The notes: generated by a model from the letters alone, not told the origin. A stretch of DNA of 64,000 bases from Dyadobacter sp. 676 (GCF_040448675.1 NZ_CP159289.1:7220079-7284078); one strand, 5' to 3'; shown: positions 26,675 to 36,382, numbered from the stretch's first letter. Numbers and translations: made by a program.

Positions 26675-27166
26675 CTACAGGACCGGAGATTCATGGCTGG
26701 GCTGAAATCTGATCACCGGAGCCTTAAGCTCTATTTTTTGGGCACTGTCCTTTTTCTGGCCATTCGAAAAGGTGTTGAAACTGCCGCCACCCATATTTGC
26801 CGGCGTTACAGTCTGAATTGTAGACTGTGTCCGGTAGTTCAGAAATTTACTACTCTGTTCAGAGGCCCTGACAGAATTGTTGGACTGTTTCAATACAGGT
26901 TTGACAATTGACCGGGATGGCAAAATCTGAGACTGATCCAATTGCGTGGGTTTGGCTGTTTCATGCATCCGGCTGCTATCGCGGGACGGCTTACCTGGTG
27001 CCGGTAAATTATTGGTATCTTTCGAATATCCCTGACTTTTTGCCGGTCCCAAGTTCGGGATATTACAGTCGCACGTCATGGCTGGTTCTGCGGCATTGAT
27101 TTCTTGCGGGTAGATCGATGCCGTCGAAATAACCAAAACAAGTAAGACACTCAGATGTTGTCGCAT
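26675..27166 (-). CDS. Secreted protein of unknown function
   Basis: 163 residues from the ATG at 27166, which gives a signal peptide (MRQHLSVLLVLVISTASIYP). The mature part has a CDCN segment near residue 35, then low-complexity Ser/Gln/Asn-rich sequence with a PANMGGGSFNTFSNG patch and no membrane segment. No family is recognised. It is on the same strand just upstream of the cluster 2 operon, but the 11-base G-run lies between, so co-transcription is uncertain. Confidence 0.6.
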   Translation of the reverse strand: MRQHLSVLLVLVISTASIYPQEINAAEPAMTCDCNIPNLGPAKSQGYSKDTNNLPAPGKPSRDSSRMHETAKPTQLDQSQILPSRSIVKPVLKQSNNSVRASEQSSKFLNYRTQSTIQTVTPANMGGGSFNTFSNGQKKDSAQKIELKAPVIRFQPSHESPVL

Positions 27167-27776
27167 ATTTGTTTTGGTCAAACCTTGATCATCAGGCATT
27201 CTAACATGCATCATTAAAGACCGGTACTGGGCCCACAACGCTTGGTCGGTAACAGAACCGACGCAAATGCGATAGCATTTGAAGAAACAAATCATAAATA
27301 CACAAATGAAAATACCGTCAACTATCTGCTTCTTGCGGCAAAGTAGAGCCCACTTATTTAGCGAGCAAATAGAAATGGAAAACATCTGCCTGAACGTGGC
27401 AGATAAGGTATTAGCAGACCTGTGCGGCTTGGTCGTCTGTTGATAAAAATAGGTTACAAAAATTTTGCATCAAAGATAATTTGCAAAAATTTTCATCGCT
27501 CTTCTGTAAATTTAATTTATCCTTGGATTATTTATGAAAGTCTTGGTCTCAGTCTCCATAAATCCTTCTTATTGTTGCTTTACGTACTTGGCAACTTCTT
27601 CAAGATCTGCTTAATTAGCTTTGGCTGTGCATTATCGCCGCCAATTAGGACTGTAATGTTGAATTTAGTATTGTTTGTTAACATGTTAGAGTGACGTGGT
27701 TTCCTCCTCAAACCAAACCGGTTCAATGGTAATTCCCCGTCCATACTGGTTAAATTTCAAATCCAGTCATCGTATA
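27167..27776. other. AT-rich non-coding segment
   Basis: Short frames on the plus strand (for example from 27422) are AT-rich with no recognisable protein features. I see no gene, RNA or repeat that I can support. Confidence 0.5.
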
Positions 27777-28082
27777 CTACCTACGCATGTTCTTGCTTTG
27801 CGCTACCAGGTACGAAACCAGTATGACCATATTGACCGGGATATAGCAAGCTACAATCACCATGATCGTCTGATTTGGCAGATTTTCGACAGCATATCCA
27901 AAAGCAATGAAGCATATCCCTAACAGGCCTAAATACCCCCCACCAAGTCTGGCTGCTTTCTCTTTGTCAATGATTTCACCTCCCTTAGGGACATTGCTCA
28001 ACCAACCAACTAGTCCGAAACGCCAGATAGCTATACCCAGCAAAATTACCAAAATACCTACCGATGCCAATACCCAATTCAT
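27777..28082 (-). CDS. Small membrane protein
   Basis: 101 residues from the ATG at 28082, giving three hydrophobic segments (near 3-20, 45-65 and 70-92). This start leaves a 10-base gap after the upstream gene; the alternative at 28106 would overlap it. No family is assigned. It is the last of three small membrane-protein genes in a row. Confidence 0.6.
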   Translation of the reverse strand: MNWVLASVGILVILLGIAIWRFGLVGWLSNVPKGGEIIDKEKAARLGGGYLGLLGICFIAFGYAVENLPNQTIMVIVACYIPVNMVILVSYLVAQSKNMRR

Positions 28083-28092
28083 ACGCTTTAAT

Positions 28093-28368
28093 TTAGCGAC
28101 CAACAAATAAACAAACCCCTAGCCAGATAAATCCGATCCCCCAGACCAAAGCGGTCTTTCTGCGTCTCGGCCAATTCCGTATGGAAAAATATAGTGCAGC
28201 TTCTACAGCAAAAGCTAGCACTCCAGACAATACAAAGTATCGGAACGGTAGCCTTTCAACCGCCACGATTTTCTCGGCTACTGTATAAAACATCGAATAC
28301 AAAAAACTTCCAATAACCATAAAGCGCCACCAATCCCGTGACAACTCTTCTTTTTGGGTCTGATCCAT
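28093..28368 (-). CDS. Small membrane protein
   Basis: 91 residues with three hydrophobic segments (near 14-32, 42-60 and 72-90). The N-terminus is charged (MDQTQKEELSRDWWRF). Function unknown; it lies between two similar small membrane-protein genes, all minus strand, so probably one transcript. Confidence 0.6.
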   Translation of the reverse strand: MDQTQKEELSRDWWRFMVIGSFLYSMFYTVAEKIVAVERLPFRYFVLSGVLAFAVEAALYFSIRNWPRRRKTALVWGIGFIWLGVCLFVGR

Positions 28369-28381
28369 GTTCTATAAATTG

Positions 28382-28597
28382 TTAATGCCTAAAATACAGC
28401 CAAGTCCAAAGTACGCCGCTCAAAAACGCCAGCCCGCCCGTAAAGATTTTGTTTTTGGCTGGTCTGGGAATCTCGCGCAATGGTTTGGCGACTCTGCACG
28501 CATGCGAGGCCTGGACCAAATACGGCCACAAATGTGCGAGTAGAAGACAAGAGTAGACAAGGACTATCAGACCGTAGATCGTTCTATCACTTAACAT
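28382..28597 (-). CDS. Small membrane protein
   Basis: 71 residues from the ATG at 28597, with two hydrophobic segments (TIYGLIVLVYSCLLLAHLW and the C-terminal GLAFLSGVLWTWLYF). It follows the AGCS symporter gene by 88 bases on the same strand. No family recognised. Confidence 0.5.
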   Translation of the reverse strand: MLSDRTIYGLIVLVYSCLLLAHLWPYLVQASHACRVAKPLREIPRPAKNKIFTGGLAFLSGVLWTWLYFRH

Positions 28598-28685
28598 AAG
28601 CGAGCGGTTTTGATCTTGATGATATATCAAGATAGATATTTATATTTAAATTTTCTCATTTACATTACATCCGCAGCGCCCCTTC

Positions 28686-30107
28686 TCAATCCCACTCCCG
28701 GGTATTTCTAATGCCAAGTTCCGAAGGCTTAAACACAGGATCTTGGCCCCCGTCTTTTTGCCTTTGATAATCATTTAATGCCGCCAAAGCCGGTTTGCGC
28801 AGGAGCAGAATGGCGATGATGTTCAGCCAGGCCATAAGCCCCACGCCAATGTCACCCACCGTCCAGGCCAATTCTGCGGTTTTGACCGAGCCGTAAAATG
28901 TAGCGGCCATAATCAGGATGCGAAGTCCCCATAGGTATGCTTTGCTGCTTCTTCCCCTAAGCAGGTAACTTAGGTTGGTCTCGGCAATGTAGTAATAGGC
29001 CATGACGGTGGTAAATGCAAAAAACAACAACGCTACGGCTACAAAACCACTGCCCAATGCAGGAAAATGCACATTAATAGCACTCTGGGTAAATGCTGCG
29101 CCCATAGCCGCGCCGGGAATGTTCTCGACCAGAAAGCCGCCGTTGGGATTGGCAACGTTGTACTGGCCGGTAAAAAGAATCATCAGCGCGGTGGCGGTGC
29201 AAACAAAAAGCGTATCGACATATACCGAAAAGGCCTGTACCAAACCTTGTTTGGCCGGATGGCTTGTTTCGGCCGCAGCTGCCGCATGGGGAGCGGTCCC
29301 CTGTCCGGCCTCATTGGAATAAACTCCCCTTTTGACGCCCCACAAAACCGCCATTCCGAAAATCCCGCCAAAAGCAGGTTCCAGGTCAAACGCCGAACGG
29401 AATATTAACGCAAATACGGAAGGCACTTCGCGGATATTTAGCCCGATAACAATCAGCGCCATCAGAATGTAGGCTCCTGCCATAAATGGTACTACGAATT
29501 CAGCGACTTTGCCAATGCGCTTCACGCCGCCGAAGATGATTAGTCCCAGCAAAATAGTCACCGCCCCGCCGGTCATTTCGACTGGGATAGCGAATGCGCT
29601 GAGCGCGCTGGTGGCGATACTGTTACTCTGCACGCCCGGCAAGAAAAGGGCACAGCTTAGAATCGTAGCGAATGCAAAAAGGTTGGCATACCATTTGATA
29701 CCGAGCCCTTTTTCAATATAATAAGCCGGGCCGCCACGGTACTGACCATCCTGCACGGTTTTATAAATTTGCCCCAACGTAGCTTCCACATAAGCCGACG
29801 CCGCCCCCAAAAACGCAATGGCCCACATCCAGAATACCGCGCCAGGCCCGCCCATGGCAATTGCCGTGGCTACACCGGCGATATTGCCTGTGCCTACCCT
29901 GCCGGAAATGGCGATGGCAAATGCCTGAAAAGAAGAAACGCCAACATCGGAGGATTTACCACCGAAAAGCAGTGCAACCATATCCTTGATGTACCTGACC
30001 TGCAAAAAACGGGTAACTATTGAAAAGTAAATTCCTGTCGCAAGGCAAAGGGCTATAAGTGCATTACTCCATATCAAACTATTGATAAAATTGACAACTT
30101 CCTCCAT
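28686..30107 (-). CDS. AGCS-family sodium:amino-acid symporter
   Basis: 473 residues from the ATG at 30107 (MEEVVNFINSLIW), the usual N-terminus of alanine/glycine:cation symporters. About ten membrane helices are present. The family signature near residue 70-95 reads FQAFAIAISGRVGTGNIAGV. Also present are GPGAVFWMWAIAFLGAASAY and the central NEAGQGTAPHAAAAAETSHP near 270. It should import alanine or glycine with Na+. Its divergent neighbour is a Na+/H+ antiporter, which could reset the sodium gradient. A longer frame to 30209 is unlike the family. Confidence 0.92.
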   Translation of the reverse strand: MEEVVNFINSLIWSNALIALCLATGIYFSIVTRFLQVRYIKDMVALLFGGKSSDVGVSSFQAFAIAISGRVGTGNIAGVATAIAMGGPGAVFWMWAIAFLGAASAYVEATLGQIYKTVQDGQYRGGPAYYIEKGLGIKWYANLFAFATILSCALFLPGVQSNSIATSALSAFAIPVEMTGGAVTILLGLIIFGGVKRIGKVAEFVVPFMAGAYILMALIVIGLNIREVPSVFALIFRSAFDLEPAFGGIFGMAVLWGVKRGVYSNEAGQGTAPHAAAAAETSHPAKQGLVQAFSVYVDTLFVCTATALMILFTGQYNVANPNGGFLVENIPGAAMGAAFTQSAINVHFPALGSGFVAVALLFFAFTTVMAYYYIAETNLSYLLRGRSSKAYLWGLRILIMAATFYGSVKTAELAWTVGDIGVGLMAWLNIIAILLLRKPALAALNDYQRQKDGGQDPVFKPSELGIRNTREWD

Positions 30108-30284
30108 TAAATTGGGATATATTAAGATTTTAGAAATATTATTGGGCAAGTACCAAAGAAAGCAAAATCCTGCCGATAAGATGCCATTAGGTTGTAACTT
30201 AAATTCCAAATTCAGATATCGGCACGATTTACGTGCCTGCTTGTTTTTTGCGGCCTATATTTGTCTGGAAGCAACTCAATAAAA

Positions 30285-31592
30285 ATGGCAAGAACTCCTA
30301 TCGACCGCGTCATGAAACCGGTTAGCAAGTTCATTCACGAAGAATACACTAGCGGCATCATACTTTTTCTCTGCGTTATCGCGGCATTGATTTGGGTAAA
30401 TTCCCCCACTGGCGAATCCTACCACCATGTATGGGAAACCAGCCTTTCGATAGGCTTTGCCGGGAATACTTTCGACCATCCCTTACACGTATGGATCAAC
30501 GACGGGCTTATGGCCATTTTCTTTTTCGTGATTGGGCTCGAACTGAAACGAGAATTTATGGCAGGCGAGCTATCCAGCATCAAAAAAGCTGCCCTGCCGA
30601 TGGTTGCGGCATTAGGCGGAATGCTGGTGCCTGCCGGTATCTATTTTGCTCTTAATCTAGGGCTTGAATCGGTTGGCGGCTGGGGAATTCCAATGGCTAC
30701 CGACATTGCCTTCGCACTGGGGTTGCTCTCCTTGTCGGGCAAAAACATCCCGACCTCTGTTAAAGTATTTCTTTCTGCCCTGGCTGTAGCCGACGATTTA
30801 GGTGCGGTGCTCGTCATTGCTTTTTTTTATACGGCTCATATCGATTTCACTTATCTACTCTTTGGTTTTGGTTTGCTTGCGGTACTGCTGGCGGGAAATC
30901 TACTCGGTATACGGCACAGCCTGTATTACCTGCTAATAGGCATTGCTGTCTGGGCTTGCTTTCTTTTTTCAGGCGTCCACGCCACCATTGCAGGCGTACT
31001 GGTTGCCTTTACCATCCCGGCACGGACTAAAATCGACGAGCAGGAGTATGTAAAGCAAATTCGCTCACACGCTCATCAGTTCGAAATTGCCATTCCATTA
31101 CATGGTCCGTTGATGACAGCGAACCAACACCACATCATCGAAGAAATCAAAAGCATCAGCCTGGATGCCCAAACTCCCCTGCAAAAGATCGAACATAGCC
31201 TGCATCCCTGGGTCGCGTTTCTGATCATGCCGCTTTTTGCCTTGGCCAATTCAGGTATGCACATCGGAAGTGACTTTTTTACTGCACTTGTCAATCCTGT
31301 CAGTTTTGGGGTGATGACCGGTCTGGTGGTCGGTAAGCTGGCAGGCGTTTTCGGGTTTACATGGATGATGGTCAAACTAGGGATCGCCGATCTTCCACGG
31401 CTGGTCAACTGGAAGCACATTTTCGGCGTCGCGCTTCTGGCCGGGGTTGGATTTACCATGTCGCTTTTTGTGACAAACCTGGCGTTTGGCGATCCAGTCC
31501 ACATTGATGCAGCTAAATACGGGATTTTGCTAGCCTCGGTTCTCTCGGGAACAGCGGGCATAATATACCTTCGATCGATTTCCAGAACATAA
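30285..31592 (+). CDS. nhaA: Na+/H+ antiporter NhaA
   Basis: 435 residues from the ATG at 30285; a TTG 24 bases earlier is less likely. About twelve helices. The sodium-binding aspartates lie in LAVADDLGAVLVIAFFYT near residue 165. Other NhaA hallmarks are WINDGLMAIFFFVIGLELKREF (residues 66-87) and MATDIAFALGLLSL. A soluble insertion near 260-300 between helices is common in this branch. It exchanges Na+ for H+ at the inner membrane for pH and salt homeostasis. Divergent from the AGCS gene. Confidence 0.95.
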   Translation: MARTPIDRVMKPVSKFIHEEYTSGIILFLCVIAALIWVNSPTGESYHHVWETSLSIGFAGNTFDHPLHVWINDGLMAIFFFVIGLELKREFMAGELSSIKKAALPMVAALGGMLVPAGIYFALNLGLESVGGWGIPMATDIAFALGLLSLSGKNIPTSVKVFLSALAVADDLGAVLVIAFFYTAHIDFTYLLFGFGLLAVLLAGNLLGIRHSLYYLLIGIAVWACFLFSGVHATIAGVLVAFTIPARTKIDEQEYVKQIRSHAHQFEIAIPLHGPLMTANQHHIIEEIKSISLDAQTPLQKIEHSLHPWVAFLIMPLFALANSGMHIGSDFFTALVNPVSFGVMTGLVVGKLAGVFGFTWMMVKLGIADLPRLVNWKHIFGVALLAGVGFTMSLFVTNLAFGDPVHIDAAKYGILLASVLSGTAGIIYLRSISRT

Positions 31593-31689
31593 GAAGACGG
31601 CGAGATTTACCTTGAATTACTACTTTCCACAAAAACCAGAAACCTCACGAAACTCATCTGTTTTTTTACTTTTGCTCCTTGCATTTATC

Positions 31690-32068
31690 AGAGTTCACAC
31701 GCGCAAAAAGCGACGAAGAAGAAATCCGGCGATTTGAGTCGAGTGGACTAAGCTACTGAACTGAGACGACACTACTGCTCTGTTACATGTTCGGACAAAG
31801 GACTATATTGTTAACAATCCCAATGGGAAGATTTCGGGAGTTGCTGATATTATAGCTCCAATCAGAAATGCACAGAAATTTCCTGAAGTTGAAAGAACCA
31901 ATGAGAAAAGTACTTTCAATCATAATTTGGCGATCGTGGTGGGAAGTCAGATGGCAGCTGGTTCAACTCAGCAAGATAGAGTTAAACGAAGATTGACAAA
32001 TGTGTGGATTCGCAGGAAGCAGGGTGGCAACTGGCTACCAGACAATCAACAAATACAATGGTTGCGCT
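31690..32068 (+). pseudogene. NTF2-like (DUF4440) protein, frameshifted
   Basis: One frame reads YIVNNPNGKISGVADIIAPI and later NLAIVVGSQMAAGS and KRRLTNVWIRRK. A second frame continues as GWQLATRQSTNTMVA from about 32030. Joined, these make the conserved second half of a SnoaL/DUF4440 NTF2-like fold. The 5' part is degraded with a stop at about 31760. It is not translatable as one protein. Confidence 0.7.
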
Positions 32069-32310
32069 GACTTTGTCCCAGCTATTGTCATCTTCCAGTA
32101 AAGTGAAAGTGGCAGCGAGAGTGACCACCGCCGGCTGGCCCGCCGATTCCAATTTAGCCTCATCATGTCATTTCGGCCACAATTGACCACTCTATTTTCT
32201 TTTCATCAACAAGTTACACCAGATTACCCGAATCGTAACAGGTTGTCAATCTGCCGCGGAATGAAGTGGCCAGTGCTCTCGCATCCCCAGCCCTTGACTA
32301 ATGTGTTCTA

Positions 32311-33114
32311 TTAGCGTGAAGTGCGTTTTGCATTCCATGTACGAATCTCATCAACCAATGAGGCTTTGGACATTGCGGAAATACGATTCAATTCACCTTT
32401 TAGTTCTATACGTTTTTCAGCCGACTCAAAGGTACTATTCTCGCCCCGAGGGTGGAAAAGGTGAAACATGTAACCCTTGACCCTTCCTACCCGCATCTCA
32501 AGCCCCTGCCAACGTCTCAATCTTTCTGCATCTTCCGGGCCCCAGCCAGTAAAATTTTCATTTTCCATTCCGGCTTCCACGTATGCCTCTTTTTTTGCAA
32601 CGAAGCCTCCACCGCATGCAAGTTTTGTGTATGGGGCTACCATCCGGTCTGCATTTTCTTCAAGCGGTTTGAGATCGTGATTCGATAAGAAAATTCTTCT
32701 GAACGTCACACCCGTTTCCATATACCTGCCGTCATACGGATAAATGAAATCATACGCCCCGGCACGAAGACTCTCGACCGCTGACAACAGTTGATGATGA
32801 TAGACGACAACATCTGCGTCCCAAATAGCAATGTAGGGCGTTGTCGTTTGCAGGGTCAGGAAATTGAGATATTTTGTCCTGTGAAATGTTCTATTGTTGT
32901 CTTTTTCAAAAATGACTTCAACTTCCGTTGGTAATATTTCTCTTAGCAGTCCATTGTTTTCGCTATCGGCCTCCATAACAATGATATTCGTATCAAAATA
33001 TCCCAATAAATAAGTCGTTACACATTTGAGATTTTCTAATCGTTCAAGCGAATCGACCCTGACGGGAATTATAAATGTTACATCTTTTAAATTAGTCTTG
33101 GTATTCGTGGACAT
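32311..33114 (-). CDS. GT2-like galactosyltransferase
   Basis: 267 residues. The N-terminal VTFIIPVRVDSLERLENL starts a GT-A fold. The metal-binding DXD is IAIWDADVVVY near residue 98. Residues 190-205 (NFTGWGPEDAERLRR) are the C-terminal galactosyltransferase motif (Glyco_transf_7C). Such enzymes occur near Bacteroidota bacteriocin and surface-sugar genes. It is downstream of the possible toxin/immunity pair on the same strand, 30 bases after the membrane-protein gene. The acceptor is unknown. Confidence 0.8.
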   Translation of the reverse strand: MSTNTKTNLKDVTFIIPVRVDSLERLENLKCVTTYLLGYFDTNIIVMEADSENNGLLREILPTEVEVIFEKDNNRTFHRTKYLNFLTLQTTTPYIAIWDADVVVYHHQLLSAVESLRAGAYDFIYPYDGRYMETGVTFRRIFLSNHDLKPLEENADRMVAPYTKLACGGGFVAKKEAYVEAGMENENFTGWGPEDAERLRRWQGLEMRVGRVKGYMFHLFHPRGENSTFESAEKRIELKGELNRISAMSKASLVDEIRTWNAKRTSR

Positions 33115-33144
33115 TTTCTATATGATATTTAGGTCGACTATGGA

Positions 33145-33555
33145 TTAACTCTTAGATCGCTGTATTAATGTGACTAAATAAAAAGAAACGAAAAGAAATG
33201 CTATTCCGGATATTAGCGTTCGATTACTTTTAGCGATAAGCTGATTTTTGGTATCTAAGTCCATACTTTTCCCCAGGTTCTCTTTTTCGATTAATGGACT
33301 CACCAAGTTACTGTATATCAAAAAGTATAGCCCAAATATCAGAAAAGCTGCGCTGACAACCGAAAGATTGAATCTCCCTGAAATTCTCACATATACCGAT
33401 AACAAGATGATTTCCAATGAAAAATAATAAAGGAACAATGTTGCCATCATCCTGAACCCAACAGCATTCTTTGCTGCCTGTATTGATTCATGTTTTAATG
33501 AATGGAAGTAAATGCCTGCATATAAGTCATTTACAAAATTCTTTAAAATTCCCAT
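33145..33555 (-). CDS. Membrane protein, possible immunity protein
   Basis: 136 residues from the ATG at 33555, four hydrophobic segments with a loop of charged residues (SPLIEKENLGKSMDLDTKN) in the middle. No family recognised. It follows a secreted lipoprotein gene with a hydrophobic C-terminus, separated by a terminator-like hairpin. A small multi-helix protein behind a membrane-active secreted protein is a common immunity arrangement, which is the basis of the suggestion. Confidence 0.5.
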   Translation of the reverse strand: MGILKNFVNDLYAGIYFHSLKHESIQAAKNAVGFRMMATLFLYYFSLEIILLSVYVRISGRFNLSVVSAAFLIFGLYFLIYSNLVSPLIEKENLGKSMDLDTKNQLIAKSNRTLISGIAFLFVSFYLVTLIQRSKS

Positions 33556-33575
33556 TTTATAGCTGTTACATAAAA

Positions 33576-33606
33576 CTTTGTTCCGTGTGAGACACACGGA
33601 ACAAAG
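33576..33606 (-). terminator. Terminator/attenuator hairpin
   Basis: A perfect 13-bp stem (CTTTGTTCCGTGT with ACACGGAACAAAG) around 5 bases, followed on the minus strand by TTTTA. It starts 8 bases past the lipoprotein stop and ends 21 bases before the downstream ATG. Confidence 0.8.
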
Positions 33607-33613
33607 ATACTCC

Positions 33614-34857
33614 TTATGGATTTGTTGGTGTCAGTGATGTCGCATAAAAACCTACTGCGGCTGATGCGACACCTGCAGTCAAGGCCAGCCATCCGATGGG
33701 TGTTGCCGTTGCCACGACGCCAAGGCCAATAGCCGCAATGTTGTAATAGTCAGCTTCGACAATCTGGCCGTCTGAAATTGCAATAACAACTTGGACGGTA
33801 CCTACAAGTACCCCTGCAACACCAAGTGCCCTGGCCGTCGTTGACAATGCATTTGATGTCTTCAAGACTGTAGCATTTTCCATGCCCAATGTTTTCACAA
33901 ACACGTCTGCATAAGTAGCAGACAAGCCGAATGTGGTCACCGAAACGTTCAAGACATTAAGCGTGGTATTCAGGCGCTCCATAAATATCTGGTAATCAGG
34001 AGTCGAGTGCTGTGCAACTTTAACGTAGTTGTGATTAATAAATGGCGAATAGACGCTGTTTGTGGGGGGAGTGGGGGCTCCCGTGCCGCCACCACCGCCC
34101 CCGCCGCCGGTGTACGGGTATCCGTCGCCAGAACCGTTAACACCTGTGTTACAAATCGGATAAGGTACCCGGTGCAAATGGTAAGTAACATCCCAGCAAT
34201 TAGGGCCACAGCTTTGACCAGTTACCGTCTGGTATGAGAAGTATACGTTCTGACAAGTTATTTTTAAGCCGCTACTCTGCTCTCTATCATAGTAGGTATC
34301 AATATGACCATCTAAGTAACGCCATACTCGGGCCGGCTCCTCATTCCAGTCAGTATGGATTATCATTCCGGTAAAATGTGCACTATCGATGACAGTTCCA
34401 GGCTTATGTTTAAAGGGGTCATAGGCGACTTGGATAAGGTGCCCTTGGGTCTCGTTTTTCTTGTTTTTAAAGACAATAAATCCCTCAGCGATGCTCCACT
34501 TCAGGTATGCGGCCAATTTCGGGATATATTCTTGACCATCCTGCCATGTTATTAGAGTGGGAAGCTGATTTGAAGAAGTATAAAACACAGGAACCCAAAC
34601 GACATCAGTTTTGTCTTTCTTGACTTTTACCCCGTCCTCCATCTTAGCCCACGACTAATTGAAGGGCTTTCACTGCGCTTGTTAGCACTTTTCTGTTGCG
34701 GTAGGTAAGTGTTTTCAAACCAGGATTTAGACTCATCCAGTGAAATTTCCGGCAACTCTTCGCCAATGGATGGAAAGTCAATATTGTCGTCGCACCCCAG
34801 TACAAACGCGGTGCCGGTCAAAGCGAGTATGTTTTTTACGAATTCCTGTCTATTCAT
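33614..34857 (-). pseudogene. Secreted lipoprotein with hydrophobic C-terminus, one-base frameshift
   Basis: Two overlapping frames form one gene. The first, 34857-34627, has a lipoprotein signal (ILALTGTAFVLGCDD) and SWFENTYLPQQ. The second, 34642-33614, begins ...DGVKVKKDKTDVVWVPVFYT, the usual continuation of this Bacteroidota secreted-protein N-terminus. Restoring one G near 34640 joins them (RWEDGVKV). The middle has SCGPNCWDV and a run of eight Gly. The last 75 residues are two or three hydrophobic, Gly/Ala-rich stretches suggestive of a membrane-inserting toxin domain. Function unproven. The break may be real, an error, or bypassed. Confidence 0.6.
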
Positions 34858-34861
34858 CGTT

Positions 34862-35729
34862 AAGAATAAAAATGATTAAATAATTGATTCTCTTACTTTC
34901 GGCTGACGATTTTACTTCATGTTTGATTGTGTTTGATGTTGACGATAGTTTTTTGGCGCCTAGATAACACACCTTAAACATGTTTATCGGGCGATGAGCA
35001 AATGTATAATTATGGTTATTTCAATGGAATAATTAAAATTGAAAATATTCATAATTTTCGACCAATGAATGATTTTTATCGACTAGTGACGGCATTTTAT
35101 ATGACAAATGAGAGTTTTGTACCTGCTAAAAAAGAAACTAATTTGGTTATGATTTCCGAATCTATATTTAAGAATTTATTTTGTCAAATTTTGAACATAT
35201 TTTGATTTGTTTATCAAAACGCTTCAAGTTTAATATTTGATTGAACCCAAAAATGTTCTCGGGACATAGGAGACAAACTTGTCGGTGGAGCTTTCCAACG
35301 CCATCCTGAATTTCAATTTGTACATACGTTTTCCGTTTGGATACCTTTCGTTGAAACAAATGAATCTAAGTACTAATCCATTTTACCTAATTCTTTCACC
35401 CCTTGATAATAAGTTAAGGTATCAACAAGTAAATGCGATTTTTCTGCCTTGCGCGGTGAAACTCATTTAAATGGCATGAGGTTGTTCCAGCGTTGCTACC
35501 TGGCTTTGACCCAGCTAAACAACCAGGCAGAAATGCGTTTAGCGCAGCCGAATGGAGCGAGGCTGGCGCGAGACATTGGATAGCCGGGAATACCATCTTA
35601 ATATAGTCGCCATGCACGAAGAAGGGAGCTGCCTAGAAGATTACTGCCTCGCAATGAAGTCGTTCTGTTTAAAAGGAGTGAGATACAGATAGAGCGCCCA
35701 AGGGAAATAACACAGCTTGCAAATTTAAC
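34862..35729. other. AT-rich intergenic segment
   Basis: No supported gene. Short AT-rich frames near 35002-35205 look like chance. A plus-strand frame about 35470-35600 reads GFDPAKQPGRNAFSAAEWSE, which looks protein-like and may be a gene remnant of unknown family. Confidence 0.4.
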
Positions 35730-35939
35730 TTAGCGATACCAGATCCAGGACCAGGCGATTTGTTTCCAATCTCGAACGATCAAACCATTCCTTGCCTTCC
35801 ACAGCGTCGCACTGTAGTTATTGAAAAATTCAGTTGCTTCTTCAATCGTTGATCCTTGTTGCAAAAAATAAACCCTGACGTGAATTTCGTCAGGGGGACA
35901 CTGGCTTCCAAAGCCCAATAAAGATAGTTTCTTCTTCAT
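35730..35939 (-). CDS. Small Trp-rich protein, module A
   Basis: 69 residues ending IVRDWKQIAWSWIWYR. It is paralogous to the protein at 45371-45583; both share a VYFLQ/IYFLQ strand, a FF/FYxxYS helix and the DWK-x-x-AW-x-WIW tail. This tail resembles the C-terminal helix of DnaT/DnaD-like replisome proteins, but that link is only a pattern match. It overlaps the upstream HTH gene by 4 bases (ATGA), as in module B, so the two are translationally coupled. Confidence 0.65.
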   Translation of the reverse strand: MKKKLSLLGFGSQCPPDEIHVRVYFLQQGSTIEEATEFFNNYSATLWKARNGLIVRDWKQIAWSWIWYR

Positions 35940-36256
35940 TTGACCGCAGGAGTTTTGAACTTCGCGAACATTTTCTCGATGTCTGCCCGATCATAATAAA
36001 TGACACCGCCGATACGCATAAAGCTGAGCTGCCGGCTCGCTCGCATGGCATGCAGCTTGCCGGGCGATACATCCAGCAACTTCCTAACTTCACGAGATTT
36101 GAGCCATTGTTTGGAATGCTGAGTGTCTCCGCCTGAAAGTAGTCTTCTCATTTCCGATAGCATTTGCTCCTTGAATTTTTCCAGATCCGCCAAAGTGACT
36201 AATTGATACGTGTATAACGCTGAACTCTCCTCAGTTTGTTTGCCCTTCTTTTCCAT
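35936..36256 (-). CDS. Helix-turn-helix (excisionase-like) protein, module A
   Basis: 106 residues. An N-terminal helix (LVTLADLEKFKEQMLSEMRR) is followed by a MerR/excisionase-type winged HTH at 48-95: KQWLKSREVRKLLDVSPGKL, then FMRIGGVIYYDRADIEKM. Such proteins act as excisionase or transcription factors in Bacteroidota mobile elements. It is a paralog of 45580-45909 and co-translated with the downstream small protein. Confidence 0.8.
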   Translation of the reverse strand: MEKKGKQTEESSALYTYQLVTLADLEKFKEQMLSEMRRLLSGGDTQHSKQWLKSREVRKLLDVSPGKLHAMRASRQLSFMRIGGVIYYDRADIEKMFAKFKTPAVK

Positions 36257-36382
36257 CGCTCATTATTTTACGTTACCAATCCAAAACATCGATTATGACA
36301 TGCAGTTGATGTTTTTGACCGGAAAATAATGAGCAGCATTTGATACTTTTTTCCTCTTTTTCCCAGCGGAACAAAAAGAATG

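Noticed and set aside
34080..34110. GCC/CCG-rich tract as a CRISPR or tandem repeat
   Set aside because: It simply codes for a run of glycines in the lipoprotein.
35002..35205. 67-codon AT-rich gene
   Set aside because: Composition explains the open frame; no motif or signal.
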